This document shows, one piece after another, positions 1 to 7,668 of a stretch of DNA of 64,000 bases. Origin of the DNA: Bacteroidales bacterium (GTDB taxonomy: Bacteria > Bacteroidota > Bacteroidia > Bacteroidales > Salinivirgaceae). The first letter of the stretch is position 1, and each line of letters opens with the position of its first letter. The position numbers were made by a program, and so were the translations under genes. The stretch covers positions 1 to 64,000 of the forward strand of contig JAAYQU010000047.1 of assembly GCA_012519055.1 (NCBI GenBank), written 5' to 3'. The notes under the pieces are model-generated. The model was given only the letters and a program-made list of their open reading frames with translations. It did not search any database and was not told the origin of the DNA.

Positions 1-209
1 AAAAAGTACTTTTTGTAAAGCAAAAAACATCCGCAAATGCAAATGTTTTTAATCAGATTTATTTGCTATATTTGACTGGCTTTTATATGAGCTTACAAAA
101 GTAAAACACTCAAGTTTAGTAAAACAATTAAATTAGGTTTCTCTGTTCTAAGAATTGCAGAACAAGAAAAATGCACTGAATTTGCGAAAACTGGGAAAAA
201 GTAAGGTTT

Positions 210-494
210 ATGGAGTTATCAAAAACATTATTTTGGGATACCGACATCAATAAACTTGATTATGAAAAACATTCAAGGCTTATTATCGAGCGGGTTTTAA
301 TGCGAGGAACGTTAAATGATTGGTTCGAGATTAAAAAATATTACGGACTTGAACGTATAAAAAATGAAACATTGAAAATTCGTTATTTAGACAAAGTAAC
401 GTTAAATTTTTGTAGCAAATACTTTAAAATACCCAAACAACAATTCAGATGTTACAATACAGAGCCGTCTATCCAGAAACTTTGGAATTACTAA
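210..494 (+). CDS. DUF6922-like small protein, putative antitoxin of AbiE-type pair
   Basis: This 94-residue protein carries the pattern LFWDTDINKLDYEKH followed by an RVLMRG-x-DW segment and a KYYG helix. I recognise this as the DUF6922-type protein that in Bacteroidetes is commonly encoded just before AbiEii-like nucleotidyltransferases. Its last codons overlap the first 46 bases of the toxin gene in another frame, so the two are translationally coupled. A TAnnTTTG-type box (TATATTTG) lies at 67-74, which would leave a leader of about 135 bases. It is much shorter than the classical winged-helix AbiEi antitoxin, so the antitoxin role is inferred from position only. Confidence 0.75.
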   Translation: MELSKTLFWDTDINKLDYEKHSRLIIERVLMRGTLNDWFEIKKYYGLERIKNETLKIRYLDKVTLNFCSKYFKIPKQQFRCYNTEPSIQKLWNY

Positions 495-1084
495 AAATTC
501 TGATGAAATATGATAGTTTGAGACAGACTTTTTTAGTCGGAGGAACTGCATTAGCCTTGCAATTAGGACATCGTATCTCTGTCGATATTGATTTGTTTTC
601 TGAAACTGATTTTGATACAAATGAGATTTTGTCGGAATTACGTCAAGATTTAGAACTGCAAGTGATTATACAGAAAGAGAAAAACTCTTTGATAATCAAT
701 GCCAGAAAGAAAAATACGAATAATGAATTTGTAAAAGTGGATTTTGTAAAATACGCCTATCCTCTTTTAAAAGAGTTAAAAAATGAAGACGGAATACGTT
801 TATTATCAGTTGAAGATATAATTCCGATGAAACTTTCTGCAATTGCTAACAGAGGAGCAAAAAAAGATTTCTTTGATATTTACGAATTAATGAAAACATA
901 CTCATTATCTGATATGTTCGAGCTGTTTTCAAAAAAATATCCAGACACCGCACATTTTCACATATTAAAAAGTCTAACATATTTTGATGATGCAGAAGAA
1001 GATTTTGACCCAATAACTTTACTTGATACTGACTGGGAAATTGTAAAGCAAACTATTGAAAATAAAGTAAATAAATTTGTATAA
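449..1084 (+). CDS. AbiEii/AbiGii-family nucleotidyltransferase (putative toxin)
   Basis: This is a 211-residue minimal nucleotidyltransferase. The active-site segment GGTALALQLGHRISVDID (residues 31-48) has the GG/T motif and the D46-x-D48 metal-binding pair expected of the AbiEii/DUF1814 fold. A later RGAKKDFFDIYEL segment (about 135-147) matches the second conserved block, with a lysine and an aspartate. AbiE toxins are known to block growth by modifying tRNA or using NTPs; which substrate applies here cannot be read from sequence. The start overlaps the upstream small gene, as usual for this pair. No phage or integrase gene is adjacent. Confidence 0.85.
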   Translation: MLQYRAVYPETLELLKILMKYDSLRQTFLVGGTALALQLGHRISVDIDLFSETDFDTNEILSELRQDLELQVIIQKEKNSLIINARKKNTNNEFVKVDFVKYAYPLLKELKNEDGIRLLSVEDIIPMKLSAIANRGAKKDFFDIYELMKTYSLSDMFELFSKKYPDTAHFHILKSLTYFDDAEEDFDPITLLDTDWEIVKQTIENKVNKFV

Positions 1085-1259
1085 AATGACAAACAAGCTA
1101 TAACATGTGCTTGATGTTTAACCTTCTGCTATTAACTCAATTACTAACTTCTTTTCCTGTTTGTGCTAAAGCCTACAAAACATATATATATTACCAGCCC
1201 CCTCGACTTTCGCCCGTAGGGCGACACTTTTAACTTTCACCTTGCACCTTTTTACTAAA

Positions 1260-1294
1260 TTGCTAATTGTTAATTGCTAATTGCTAATTGAATT
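1260..1294 (-). repeat. Heptad tandem repeat (TTGCTAA / TTAGCAA type)
   Basis: Four in-phase 7-base units, TTGCTAA, TTGTTAA, TTGCTAA and TTGCTAA, are followed by a degenerate TTGAATT. On the minus strand this is the same unit as the GCAATTA arrays at 6894, 20912, 35754, 45803 and 46469. This is the only copy that does not lie downstream of a gene in sense orientation. Confidence 0.85.
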
Positions 1295-1350
1295 CCCCCC
1301 TCTGTTGATAAATTTTAATAAAAACCTGTACAATCTTTAAAAACATATTT

Positions 1351-1358
1351 TAACTTTG
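1351..1358 (+). promoter_or_regulatory. Probable -7 box of the rnf operon promoter
   Basis: TAACTTTG fits the Bacteroidetes -7 consensus TAnnTTTG and lies 21 bases before the ATG of the RseC-like gene. The -33 region (around 1326-1331, CTGTAC) is only a weak match to TTTG. Transcription would begin near 1365, giving a very short leader. Confidence 0.5.
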
Positions 1359-1379
1359 CTGTTCCTTATTTAAAATATA

Positions 1380-1793
1380 ATGATCCAACACAAGGGAATT
1401 ATACTTTCAATAAATAAAAACATCGCTGAGATATCGATTCAGCAAACGTCAGCCTGCGTTTCGTGTCAAGTAAAAGGGTCGTGCCTTTCTGTAGATACGA
1501 AAGAGAGACGAATAACGGCAAACATTACCCCCGAAAATTACGAAGTTGGAGAAGAGGTTCAGGTAACACTTAAAACCACACAGGGATATAAAGCTGTCTT
1601 TATTGCTTACGTAATCCCATTTATACTGATTATTGCGGTATTGGTTTTAGGAGAAACGCTTGGTCTCGCAGAGTGGAAGTCGGCTGTAGCAGCGATTTGC
1701 GTAACAGTCCTTTATTATATTGCGCTTAAACTGTTCGGGAAACAGCTGTCGCAATCTATGACATTTAAAATTGAGAAGTTAAATAATATATAA
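1380..1793 (+). CDS. SoxR-reducing system protein RseC-like, first gene of rnf operon
   Basis: The protein has 137 residues. The N-terminal soluble part carries a cysteine cluster C26-x2-C29-x5-C35, typical of the RseC/MucC family. Two hydrophobic segments at about 75-97 and 101-120 follow. In E. coli rseC belongs to the rpoE operon and acts with Rsx/Rnf to reduce the SoxR iron-sulfur cluster; in Bacteroidetes an RseC-like gene regularly precedes rnfB, as here. With six bases to rnfB it is surely cotranscribed. Its real partner in an organism without SoxR is unknown. No Shine-Dalgarno sequence is visible before the ATG. Confidence 0.85.
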   Translation: MIQHKGIILSINKNIAEISIQQTSACVSCQVKGSCLSVDTKERRITANITPENYEVGEEVQVTLKTTQGYKAVFIAYVIPFILIIAVLVLGETLGLAEWKSAVAAICVTVLYYIALKLFGKQLSQSMTFKIEKLNNI

Positions 1794-1799
1794 ACATCT

Positions 1800-2669
1800 A
1801 TGAGTCAGATAGTTTTATTATCAATTATTACACTATGTGCTATCGGAGCTATTGCAGCCATAATGCTCTATTATGCAGCCAAAAAGTTCCAGGTATATGA
1901 AGATCCTCGGATAGATGAGGTTGAAGCCGTATTGCCATCGGCAAACTGCGGAGGATGTGGTTATCCCGGTTGTCGTGGATTAGCCGAAGCTTTAGTCAAG
2001 GCTGACGATATTTCGGAACTGAAATGTCCTGCCGGCGGTGACTCTGTTATGAGTGCAGTTGCTAAGATTTTGGGACAAGAGGTTAAGACCTCGGAGCCTA
2101 TGATTGCTGTCATACGATGCAACGGCACACTAGAGAACAGACCAAGAACATCAGTTTTTCAAGGAGCAAAGAACTGTGCAATTGCTCAATCAGTCTATAT
2201 AGGAGAAACTGACTGTGCATACGGCTGTTTCGGCTATGGCGACTGTGTTGACGCTTGTAAGTTCAATGCAATACACATCGACCCAACAACAGGACTGCCT
2301 GTGATAGACGAAGAACATTGTGTCGCCTGTGGAGCGTGTGTAAAGGCTTGTCCGCGGAATATTATCGAACTGCGCAAGAAAGGACCTAAAAGCCGTCGCA
2401 TTTATGTTAGTTGCGTTAACTGCGACAAGGGTGCGATAGCAAAGAAAGCGTGTGCGGTTGCATGTATAGGCTGTGGCAAATGTGCAAAAGAGTGCCCCCA
2501 CGAAGCAATTACCATTCAAAACAATGTTGCATACATTGATTTCAACAAGTGCAAGCTATGTAGGAAATGCGTTGAGGTTTGTCCAACTAACGCAATTACA
2601 GAATTAAATTTTCCACCAAGGAAAGAGAATAAAAACGCTGAAACAAGCGGTGTTACTAACGAAAATTAA
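1800..2669 (+). CDS. rnfB: Rnf complex subunit RnfB, multi-cluster ferredoxin
   Basis: RnfB takes electrons from ferredoxin at the inner face of the Rnf complex. One N-terminal membrane anchor (about residues 4-24) is followed by the Fe-S domain with C50, C53, C58 and C76 (pattern NCGGCGYPGCRG). Four more CxxC-containing ferredoxin-like blocks come next: CAYGCFGYGDC, CVACGACVKAC, CIGCGKCAKEC and CKLCRKCVEVC. The 289-residue length and cluster number match the longer RnfB form of Bacteroidetes and clostridia. The C-terminal tail (about 270-289) is polar and poorly conserved. It follows the RseC-like gene by six bases. Confidence 0.95.
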   Translation: MSQIVLLSIITLCAIGAIAAIMLYYAAKKFQVYEDPRIDEVEAVLPSANCGGCGYPGCRGLAEALVKADDISELKCPAGGDSVMSAVAKILGQEVKTSEPMIAVIRCNGTLENRPRTSVFQGAKNCAIAQSVYIGETDCAYGCFGYGDCVDACKFNAIHIDPTTGLPVIDEEHCVACGACVKACPRNIIELRKKGPKSRRIYVSCVNCDKGAIAKKACAVACIGCGKCAKECPHEAITIQNNVAYIDFNKCKLCRKCVEVCPTNAITELNFPPRKENKNAETSGVTNEN

Positions 2670-2687
2670 CATTAACACACTTTAATT

Positions 2688-2693
2688 GAGGAG
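2688..2693 (+). promoter_or_regulatory. Shine-Dalgarno GAGGAG that sets the rnfC start
   Basis: GAGGAG stands seven bases before GTG 2701. Reading from the upstream TTG at 2686 would translate through this site. The protein starting at 2701 begins MLKTFKMGGVHP, the usual RnfC N terminus, so GTG 2701 is preferred. Confidence 0.75.
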
Positions 2694-2700
2694 ATATACT

Positions 2701-4026
2701 GTGCTTAAAACATTTAAAATGGGTGGTGTTCATCCACCGGAAAATAAAATTTCGGCAAACTCTCCAATAGAGGTTCTTCCGTTACCTGAGACTGTGACGA
2801 TACCAATATCACAACATATTGGTGTGCCCTCACAGATTTTAGTGCAGAAAAATGATAAAGTAAAAGTTGGAACTCTGATTGCCAAACAGAACGGCTTTGT
2901 ATCTGCAAATATTCACTCATCGGTATCGGGTACGGTGCAAAAAATTGAAGAGGTGTTCGATACATCTGGATACCGCAGAATGGCTATCACAATCGCAGTC
3001 GAGGGCGATGAATGGGAAGAGTTCATCGACCGCTCGACCGACCTGAAGAAAGATTACGACACTTCAATAGATATTATACAAAAGATTGCCGAGGCTGGTA
3101 TCGTTGGACTTGGCGGTGCAACCTTTCCCGCACACGTCAAACTGACCGTCCCACAGGGCAAAAAGGCTGAAATTCTGATTATTAACGGCGTTGAGTGCGA
3201 GCCTTACTTAACATCAGACCACAGGTTGATGCTCGAACGCGATAACGAAATAATGATTGGCACCTCGATACTTATGAAAGCCCTGAATGTCAGCGATGCA
3301 GCTATCGGGATAGAGAACAATAAGCCCGATGCAATTAAAAAACTGACCGAAACGGCTAAGAACTACCCGGGTATCAAAGTTGTACCTCTAAAAGTAAAAT
3401 ATCCACAAGGGGCTGAAAAACAGCTTATTAAAGCAATCATAAATCGTGAAGTACCAAGTGGAAAGCTCCCGATAGAGGTAGGCGCAGTAGTACAGAATAT
3501 CGGAACTGCATTTGCAGTTTACGAAGCTGTTGTAAAGAACAAACCACTGATTGAAAGAGTTGTAACCGTAACAGGAAAATCGCTGGAAAAACCGTCAAAT
3601 CTGTTAGTTAGAATAGGCACGCCTGTACAAAAGTTGCTCGATTATGCCGGCGGCATTGATGAAAACGCCACCAAAGTCATAAGTGGCGGTCCTATGATGG
3701 GCAAAGCGATAAGCAATTTAGATATCCCTGTAACGAAAGGCACAAGTGGTATAGTTGTATTAAGCAAAAAAGAGGGCTACAGAAAAGAACAAAACAACTG
3801 TATCCGTTGTGCTCGCTGCGTTTCTGTTTGTCCGATGGGGCTTGAGCCATATCTGCTTATGGCATACTCCGAGAGACAGATGTGGAGCGAGGCAGAAAAA
3901 GATAAAGTAATGGATTGTATCGAATGTGGCTCGTGCAGTTTTACGTGTCCGTCTAGTCGTCCGCTATTGGATTATGTTAGACTTGGAAAATCGACTGTTG
4001 GAAAAATCATTCGCAATAGAAAGTAA
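2701..4026 (+). CDS. rnfC: Rnf complex subunit RnfC, NADH/flavin-binding peripheral subunit
   Basis: RnfC is the peripheral subunit with an NADH/FMN-binding fold related to complex I NuoF. The N terminus (KTFKMGGVHPPENK) and the glycine-rich GIVGLGGATFPAHVK segment near residue 135 are family signatures. Two C-terminal 4Fe-4S motifs are present, CIRCARCVSVCP and CIECGSCSFTCP. With the GTG start the length is 441 residues, in the usual range for the short RnfC without the long alanine/lysine tail of gamma-proteobacteria. The gene lies 31 bases after rnfB. Confidence 0.95.
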   Translation: MLKTFKMGGVHPPENKISANSPIEVLPLPETVTIPISQHIGVPSQILVQKNDKVKVGTLIAKQNGFVSANIHSSVSGTVQKIEEVFDTSGYRRMAITIAVEGDEWEEFIDRSTDLKKDYDTSIDIIQKIAEAGIVGLGGATFPAHVKLTVPQGKKAEILIINGVECEPYLTSDHRLMLERDNEIMIGTSILMKALNVSDAAIGIENNKPDAIKKLTETAKNYPGIKVVPLKVKYPQGAEKQLIKAIINREVPSGKLPIEVGAVVQNIGTAFAVYEAVVKNKPLIERVVTVTGKSLEKPSNLLVRIGTPVQKLLDYAGGIDENATKVISGGPMMGKAISNLDIPVTKGTSGIVVLSKKEGYRKEQNNCIRCARCVSVCPMGLEPYLLMAYSERQMWSEAEKDKVMDCIECGSCSFTCPSSRPLLDYVRLGKSTVGKIIRNRK

Positions 4027-4052
4027 TTGATAATCAATTAAATATCGTACTA

Positions 4053-5054
4053 ATGAATCGTAAATTAATTGTTTCACCTTCACCCCATGCCAAAGGTAGT
4101 GACTCTATCTCGTCAATAATGTATGGCGTGATATTCAGCTTGATACCGGTGTTAGCGGTTTCGGTTTACTTTTTTGGTATATCGGCGCTTATTGTAACGC
4201 TCACTGCTGTTGTATCGTGCATGGTGTTTGAATTTTTAATTCAGAAGTTTATATTAAAGGGCAAGCTCACTGTATTCGATGGCTCTGCAATAATAACGGG
4301 AATGCTTTTAGCTTTCAACCTACCATCATCAATTCCAATTTGGATGATAATTATAGGCTCTCTTGTAGCTATTGGGGTAGCAAAAATGTCGTTCGGTGGA
4401 TTGGGCAATAATCCGTTTAACCCGGCACTTGTTGGTAGGGTTTTTATGTTGATTTCATTTCCTGTTGAGATGACATCGTGGCCCGCCAACAGATTTACTT
4501 TGATTGATGGATATTCAGGAGCTACACCGCTTGGACTTGCCAAAGCTGCTTTCAAAAGTGGCGAACCCCTGAATGAAGTTATGCCAAACCTGGCTGATAT
4601 GGGACATATATTCAACTACTTTGTAGGAAATATGGAGGGTTGTATAGGTGAGATTTCGGCACTGTTTATCCTATTGGGCGGTCTTTATATGCTTTATCGT
4701 AGAATTATTACCTGGCATATTCCAGTATCAATATTTGCTACTGTTTTTATTTTCTCAGGAATACTGCATTTGGTTAACCCAGAGCAATATATCTCGCCGA
4801 TGTTTCATTTACTTACTGGAGGTCTGTTCCTGGGAGCAATTTATATGGCAACGGATATGGTAACTTCGCCCATGTCGAGCAAAGGAATGATAATCTTCGG
4901 TATTGGTATTGGCGCACTTACGATAATTATTCGTACATGGGGCGCATATCCCGAAGGAGTATCATTTGCTATATTGATAATGAATGCATTTGTACCACTA
5001 ATCAACAGATATATAAAACCTAAACGCTTTGGAAAGGAGGTTAAACATGGCTAA
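4053..5054 (+). CDS. rnfD: Rnf complex subunit RnfD, flavinylated membrane subunit
   Basis: RnfD is an integral membrane subunit of the NqrB/RnfD family, 333 residues with about nine to ten hydrophobic segments. The covalent FMN site motif SGATPLG places the acceptor threonine at T158. The segment GGLGNNPFNPALVGR (about 115-129) is a second family signature. The gene end overlaps the start region of rnfG by eight bases, so the two are translationally coupled. An FMN transferase (ApbE) would be needed to modify it; none is in this window. Confidence 0.95.
   Translation: MNRKLIVSPSPHAKGSDSISSIMYGVIFSLIPVLAVSVYFFGISALIVTLTAVVSCMVFEFLIQKFILKGKLTVFDGSAIITGMLLAFNLPSSIPIWMIIIGSLVAIGVAKMSFGGLGNNPFNPALVGRVFMLISFPVEMTSWPANRFTLIDGYSGATPLGLAKAAFKSGEPLNEVMPNLADMGHIFNYFVGNMEGCIGEISALFILLGGLYMLYRRIITWHIPVSIFATVFIFSGILHLVNPEQYISPMFHLLTGGLFLGAIYMATDMVTSPMSSKGMIIFGIGIGALTIIIRTWGAYPEGVSFAILIMNAFVPLINRYIKPKRFGKEVKHG
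5034..5040 (+). promoter_or_regulatory. Shine-Dalgarno AAGGAGG that sets the rnfG start
   Basis: A full AAGGAGG is placed six bases before ATG 5047. The longer frame from TTG 5029 would encode this site as MERRLN, so ATG 5047 is the likely start. Confidence 0.85.
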
Positions 5055-5706
5055 AAAAGAATCTACATTTTTAAATATGCTGATCACGTTGTTAGTAATA
5101 ACATTGGTGTCGGCAACAGCTTTGGGTTATGTTTACGAACTTACTAAAGAACCGATTGAACTGGCAAAACAAAATAAAAATCTTGAAGCTGTAAAACAGG
5201 TCGTTCCTGAGTTTGATAATGATTTAAACGAATCCAAATGCCAACTAACTACAGATGAGGGCGTTACTTTAGATGCGTATCATGCAAAAATGGGAGACTC
5301 AATAGTAGGAACAGCCGTTAAGACTTTTACCAACAACGGATTTAGCGGCGAAGTTTGGCTAATGGTTGGTTTTACACCTGATGGCTCGATATACAATATT
5401 TCGGTACTCGAACATCAAGAGACTCCGGGATTGGGTACAAAAATGAGCGATCCAAGTTTTAAGGATCAGTTTATGAACAAAAATCCTGAAACGTTTAAAC
5501 TAAGAGTTAAAAAAGATGGTGGCGATGTTGACGCTATAACCGCAGCCACAGTAAGCTCACGCGCATTTTGCGATGCGGTAGAACGCGCCCACAGGGCTTT
5601 AACAGGCTGCGTTGACGGAACTACGTCAGCCACAACAAGTTCACAAGCATCTAACGATACAGAAGAACAAGCAGATAAGACTTTAACAGAAGGAGGTGAC
5701 AAATGA
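5047..5706 (+). CDS. rnfG: Rnf complex subunit RnfG, periplasmic FMN-binding subunit
   Basis: One membrane segment (residues 9-30) is followed by an FMN-binding domain. The motif HQETPGLG (123-130) and the flavin-attachment motif TAATVSS with acceptor T168 are as expected for RnfG/NqrC. The last 30 residues are a low-complexity Thr/Ser/Ala/Glu tail containing two similar stretches ([11 protein letters not shown] and KTLTEGGDK), beyond the end of the usual fold. The stop codon overlaps the rnfE start as ATGA at 5703-5706. Confidence 0.95.
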   Translation: MAKKESTFLNMLITLLVITLVSATALGYVYELTKEPIELAKQNKNLEAVKQVVPEFDNDLNESKCQLTTDEGVTLDAYHAKMGDSIVGTAVKTFTNNGFSGEVWLMVGFTPDGSIYNISVLEHQETPGLGTKMSDPSFKDQFMNKNPETFKLRVKKDGGDVDAITAATVSSRAFCDAVERAHRALTGCVDGTTSATTSSQASNDTEEQADKTLTEGGDK

Positions 5707-6308
5707 ATTTCAAACAAAATCTAACAAAAGGTTTCTTTAAGGAGAATGCCGTTTTTGTCCTACTATTAGGGCTCTGTCCTACCCTTGCCGTATCAAACTC
5801 GGCAATAAACGGATTAGGTATGGGACTCGCAACAACGTTTGTTCTGATGTCGTCAAACATGGCTATATCATTAGTCAAGAATCTTATCCCCGATAAAGTG
5901 CGAATACCCTCGTTTATAGTTATTATAGCTACGTTCGTTACTTTGGTTGATTTAACTATGTCGGCTTATTTGCCCAGCTTGCATGCAGCATTAGGAATTT
6001 ATATCCCGCTGATTGTGGTTAACTGTATAATTTTGGCGCGCGCCGAAGCGTTCGCATCAAAAAATAGCGTTTTTGATTCAATGATTGACGGTATAAGCAT
6101 GGGACTTGGTTTCGCAATGGCTCTGACCATTTTAGGCACAATTCGTGAGCTTTTGGGGGCTGGTTCGATATTTGGTATTAACGTACCGATTTACCCTGTA
6201 GATGAGTCGGGAAACCCCGTAACAACGCTAATATTTATACTTGCACCAGGTGCATTTATGGTGTTAGGATACGTTATTGCAATAATTAACAGATTACGTA
6301 AAGCATAA
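5703..6308 (+). CDS. rnfE: Rnf complex subunit RnfE
   Basis: This is an integral membrane subunit of the NqrD/RnfE family, 201 residues with six hydrophobic segments. Family signatures visible are [19 protein letters not shown] near the N terminus and the polar loop with RAEAFASKN. In the family RnfE and RnfA form an inverted pair that coordinates a membrane-buried iron-sulfur cluster; C23 in GLCPTLAV fits that role. The start is fixed by an AGGAGG at 5691-5696 and the four-base ATGA overlap with rnfG. Confidence 0.95.
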   Translation: MNFKQNLTKGFFKENAVFVLLLGLCPTLAVSNSAINGLGMGLATTFVLMSSNMAISLVKNLIPDKVRIPSFIVIIATFVTLVDLTMSAYLPSLHAALGIYIPLIVVNCIILARAEAFASKNSVFDSMIDGISMGLGFAMALTILGTIRELLGAGSIFGINVPIYPVDESGNPVTTLIFILAPGAFMVLGYVIAIINRLRKA

Positions 6309-6320
6309 GGAGGAATCAAC

Positions 6321-6893
6321 ATGATATATATAACCATAATCATATCGTCAATTTTTGTCAACAATATAGTGTTGAGCCAAATAATTGGAATTTGCCCATT
6401 TATGGGAGTATCCAAAAAAATTGACACAGCAGTTGGCATGGGCGGTGCTGTAACTTTTGTATTGGTTCTATCGACCGTAGTTACATTTTTAGTTCAAAAG
6501 TATGCGCTTGACCCGTTTGGAATTGGATATCTTCAAACAATAGTCTTTATATTAATCATCGCCTCATTGGTACAGTTGGTCGAGATAGTTTTGAAAAAGG
6601 TTGCCCCACCACTCTATCAGGCACTTGGTGTTTATTTGCCGTTAATTTCAACAAACTGTGCGGTACTTGGTATCGCCATTATGACCATTCAAAAAGGGTA
6701 CACGTTATTAGAAGGAGCAGTTTACGCATTCTCAATAGCATTAGGCTTTGCATTTGCGTTGGTACTCTTTGCAGGTATCAGAGAGCAGCTTGACTTAGTA
6801 AGTATCCCCAAAGGTATGAAAGGCATACCTATTGCTTTGATAACAGCAAGCATTTTGGCTATGGCGTTTATGGGATTTGCGGGAATCGTTTAA
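6321..6893 (+). CDS. rnfA: Rnf complex subunit RnfA
   Basis: RnfA is the NqrE/RnfA-type membrane subunit, 190 residues with six hydrophobic segments. Signature segments are NNIVLSQIIGICPFMGVS (about 14-31, with the cluster-binding cysteine) and LISTNCAVLGIAI in the second half. AAGGAGG at 6307-6313 overlaps the rnfE stop and sits seven bases before the ATG. It is the last rnf gene; the stop codon is followed without a gap by a heptad repeat array. Confidence 0.95.
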   Translation: MIYITIIISSIFVNNIVLSQIIGICPFMGVSKKIDTAVGMGGAVTFVLVLSTVVTFLVQKYALDPFGIGYLQTIVFILIIASLVQLVEIVLKKVAPPLYQALGVYLPLISTNCAVLGIAIMTIQKGYTLLEGAVYAFSIALGFAFALVLFAGIREQLDLVSIPKGMKGIPIALITASILAMAFMGFAGIV

Positions 6894-6928
6894 GGCAATT
6901 AGCAATGTGCAATGAACAATGAGCAATT
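6894..6928 (+). repeat. Heptad array GCAATTA type, directly after the rnfA stop
   Basis: Five in-phase 7-base units (GGCAATT, AGCAATG, TGCAATG, AACAATG, AGCAATT) begin at the first base after the rnfA TAA. A further three units of the same type lie at 6978-6998. Confidence 0.9.
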
Positions 6929-6954
6929 AGTTGACTGAATGTCAGTGTGTTGTA

Positions 6955-7056
6955 GAGACGTCATATTATGGCGTCTCAGCAATGAGCAATGAGCAATTAT
7001 TAATTAATCTATTGAATATCAGTGTATTGCAGAGACACTGTATTTATGGTGTCTCT
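6955..7056. repeat. Two related hairpins in a duplicated intergenic module
   Basis: Hairpin one is GAGACG/CGTCTC (6955-6977) with an inner CAT/ATG pairing. Hairpin two is AGAGACAC/GTGTCTCT (7031-7056). Each is preceded by a GAGCAATTA unit and a TGAATRTCAGTGTRTTG stretch, so a segment of about 65 bases is present twice in tandem and has diverged, with changes on both sides of the stems. They could end rnf transcripts, but no clean T-run follows either. Confidence 0.7.
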
Positions 7057-7152
7057 CTATAACTTTTGGCTCAATGTTTGTCGCAATGTTTCAATAGCAA
7101 TTCAATAAACAAATAAGCTACTTAAGTGTTAGTAGTGATAAAATTAGCGACA

Positions 7153-7449
7153 ATGGAAAATATTAATATAGAAAAACTGATTGAAGAACATAGATTAGAT
7201 GAGGCATTAGAAGCACTTAATGCCCGTTTAGAGTCTAACAAAAGTGTTAAAAACCTCCTTTTAGGCGGAAAAATCACTATGATGCAACAAAAGTACGGCG
7301 ATTCGCTGAACTTTTTTTATAAAGTCTTGGAAATAGAACCAGATAACGTTGAGGCTCAGTCGAAAATATCCTCTATAAGAGGTATTTTAAATATCACAAA
7401 CTCATTTTATTTTGAAAATACTTATCTCGATAGCAGTTTATACGAATAA
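7153..7449 (+). CDS. Small TPR-like protein of unknown function
   Basis: The 98-residue cytoplasmic protein has two helix-pair repeats of TPR type (RLDEALEALNARL and YGDSLNFFYKVLEIEPDN) and ends with NSFYFENTYLDSSLYE, a tail I associate with a small Bacteroidetes TPR family. I prefer ATG 7153 over GTG 7126, because the family begins near MENINIEKLIEEH and the extra nine residues look like leader translation. It is the only gene between the rnf operon and the terminator at 7516-7549. TPR proteins mediate protein contacts; the partner is unknown. Confidence 0.7.
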   Translation: MENINIEKLIEEHRLDEALEALNARLESNKSVKNLLLGGKITMMQQKYGDSLNFFYKVLEIEPDNVEAQSKISSIRGILNITNSFYFENTYLDSSLYE

Positions 7450-7515
7450 TGGCACGAGATTTGAACAGTTAATAACGATTCATGGCTATTTTTCATATGC
7501 AGTTATTTGCTTAGT

Positions 7516-7549
7516 AAAAGCATCCGTTGAGTAATCTTCGGATGCTTTT
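7516..7549 (+). terminator. Hairpin terminator after the TPR gene
   Basis: An 11-bp perfect stem (AAAAGCATCCG / CGGATGCTTTT) with a 12-base loop ends in a short T-run. Because it is flanked by A and T runs it could work in both directions. Confidence 0.8.
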
Positions 7550-7623
7550 CAATTTTATGCAATCTGAAATTAAAAGTTTGTGATGTTATATCATATCAAT
7601 CTGTAAAAATCAAAAATTAGTTA

Positions 7624-7631
7624 TATTTTTG
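7624..7631 (+). promoter_or_regulatory. -7 promoter box TATTTTTG of the LysM gene
   Basis: This matches TAnnTTTG exactly. With a TCTG about 20 bases upstream (7600-7603) it forms a plausible Bacteroidetes promoter. Transcription would start about 5-7 bases later, downstream of ATG 7633, which argues that the coding start is ATG 7669. Confidence 0.5.
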
Positions 7632-7668
7632 TATGATTGGAATAAGGTCAGAAACTAAAAATAACATA

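Larger units (their letters stand above)
1085..1379. other. Intergenic region: palindrome, heptad repeats, rnf promoter
   Basis: A non-coding stretch of 295 bases follows the toxin gene. It holds a short hairpin right after the toxin stop (CAAGC/GCTTG, about 1094-1112), a TCGCCC-GTA-GGGCGA palindrome at 1210-1224, pyrimidine-rich 7-base units of the CACCTTG/CACCTTT type at about 1232-1252, and units of the TTGCTAA type at 1260-1294. A promoter-like box just before the RseC-like gene closes it. I see no conserved ORF. Confidence 0.6.

Noticed and set aside
5029-5046. Longer N terminus for rnfG starting at TTG 5029
   Set aside because: The extension would translate the AAGGAGG ribosome-binding site, and family members begin near MAKKES-type sequence.
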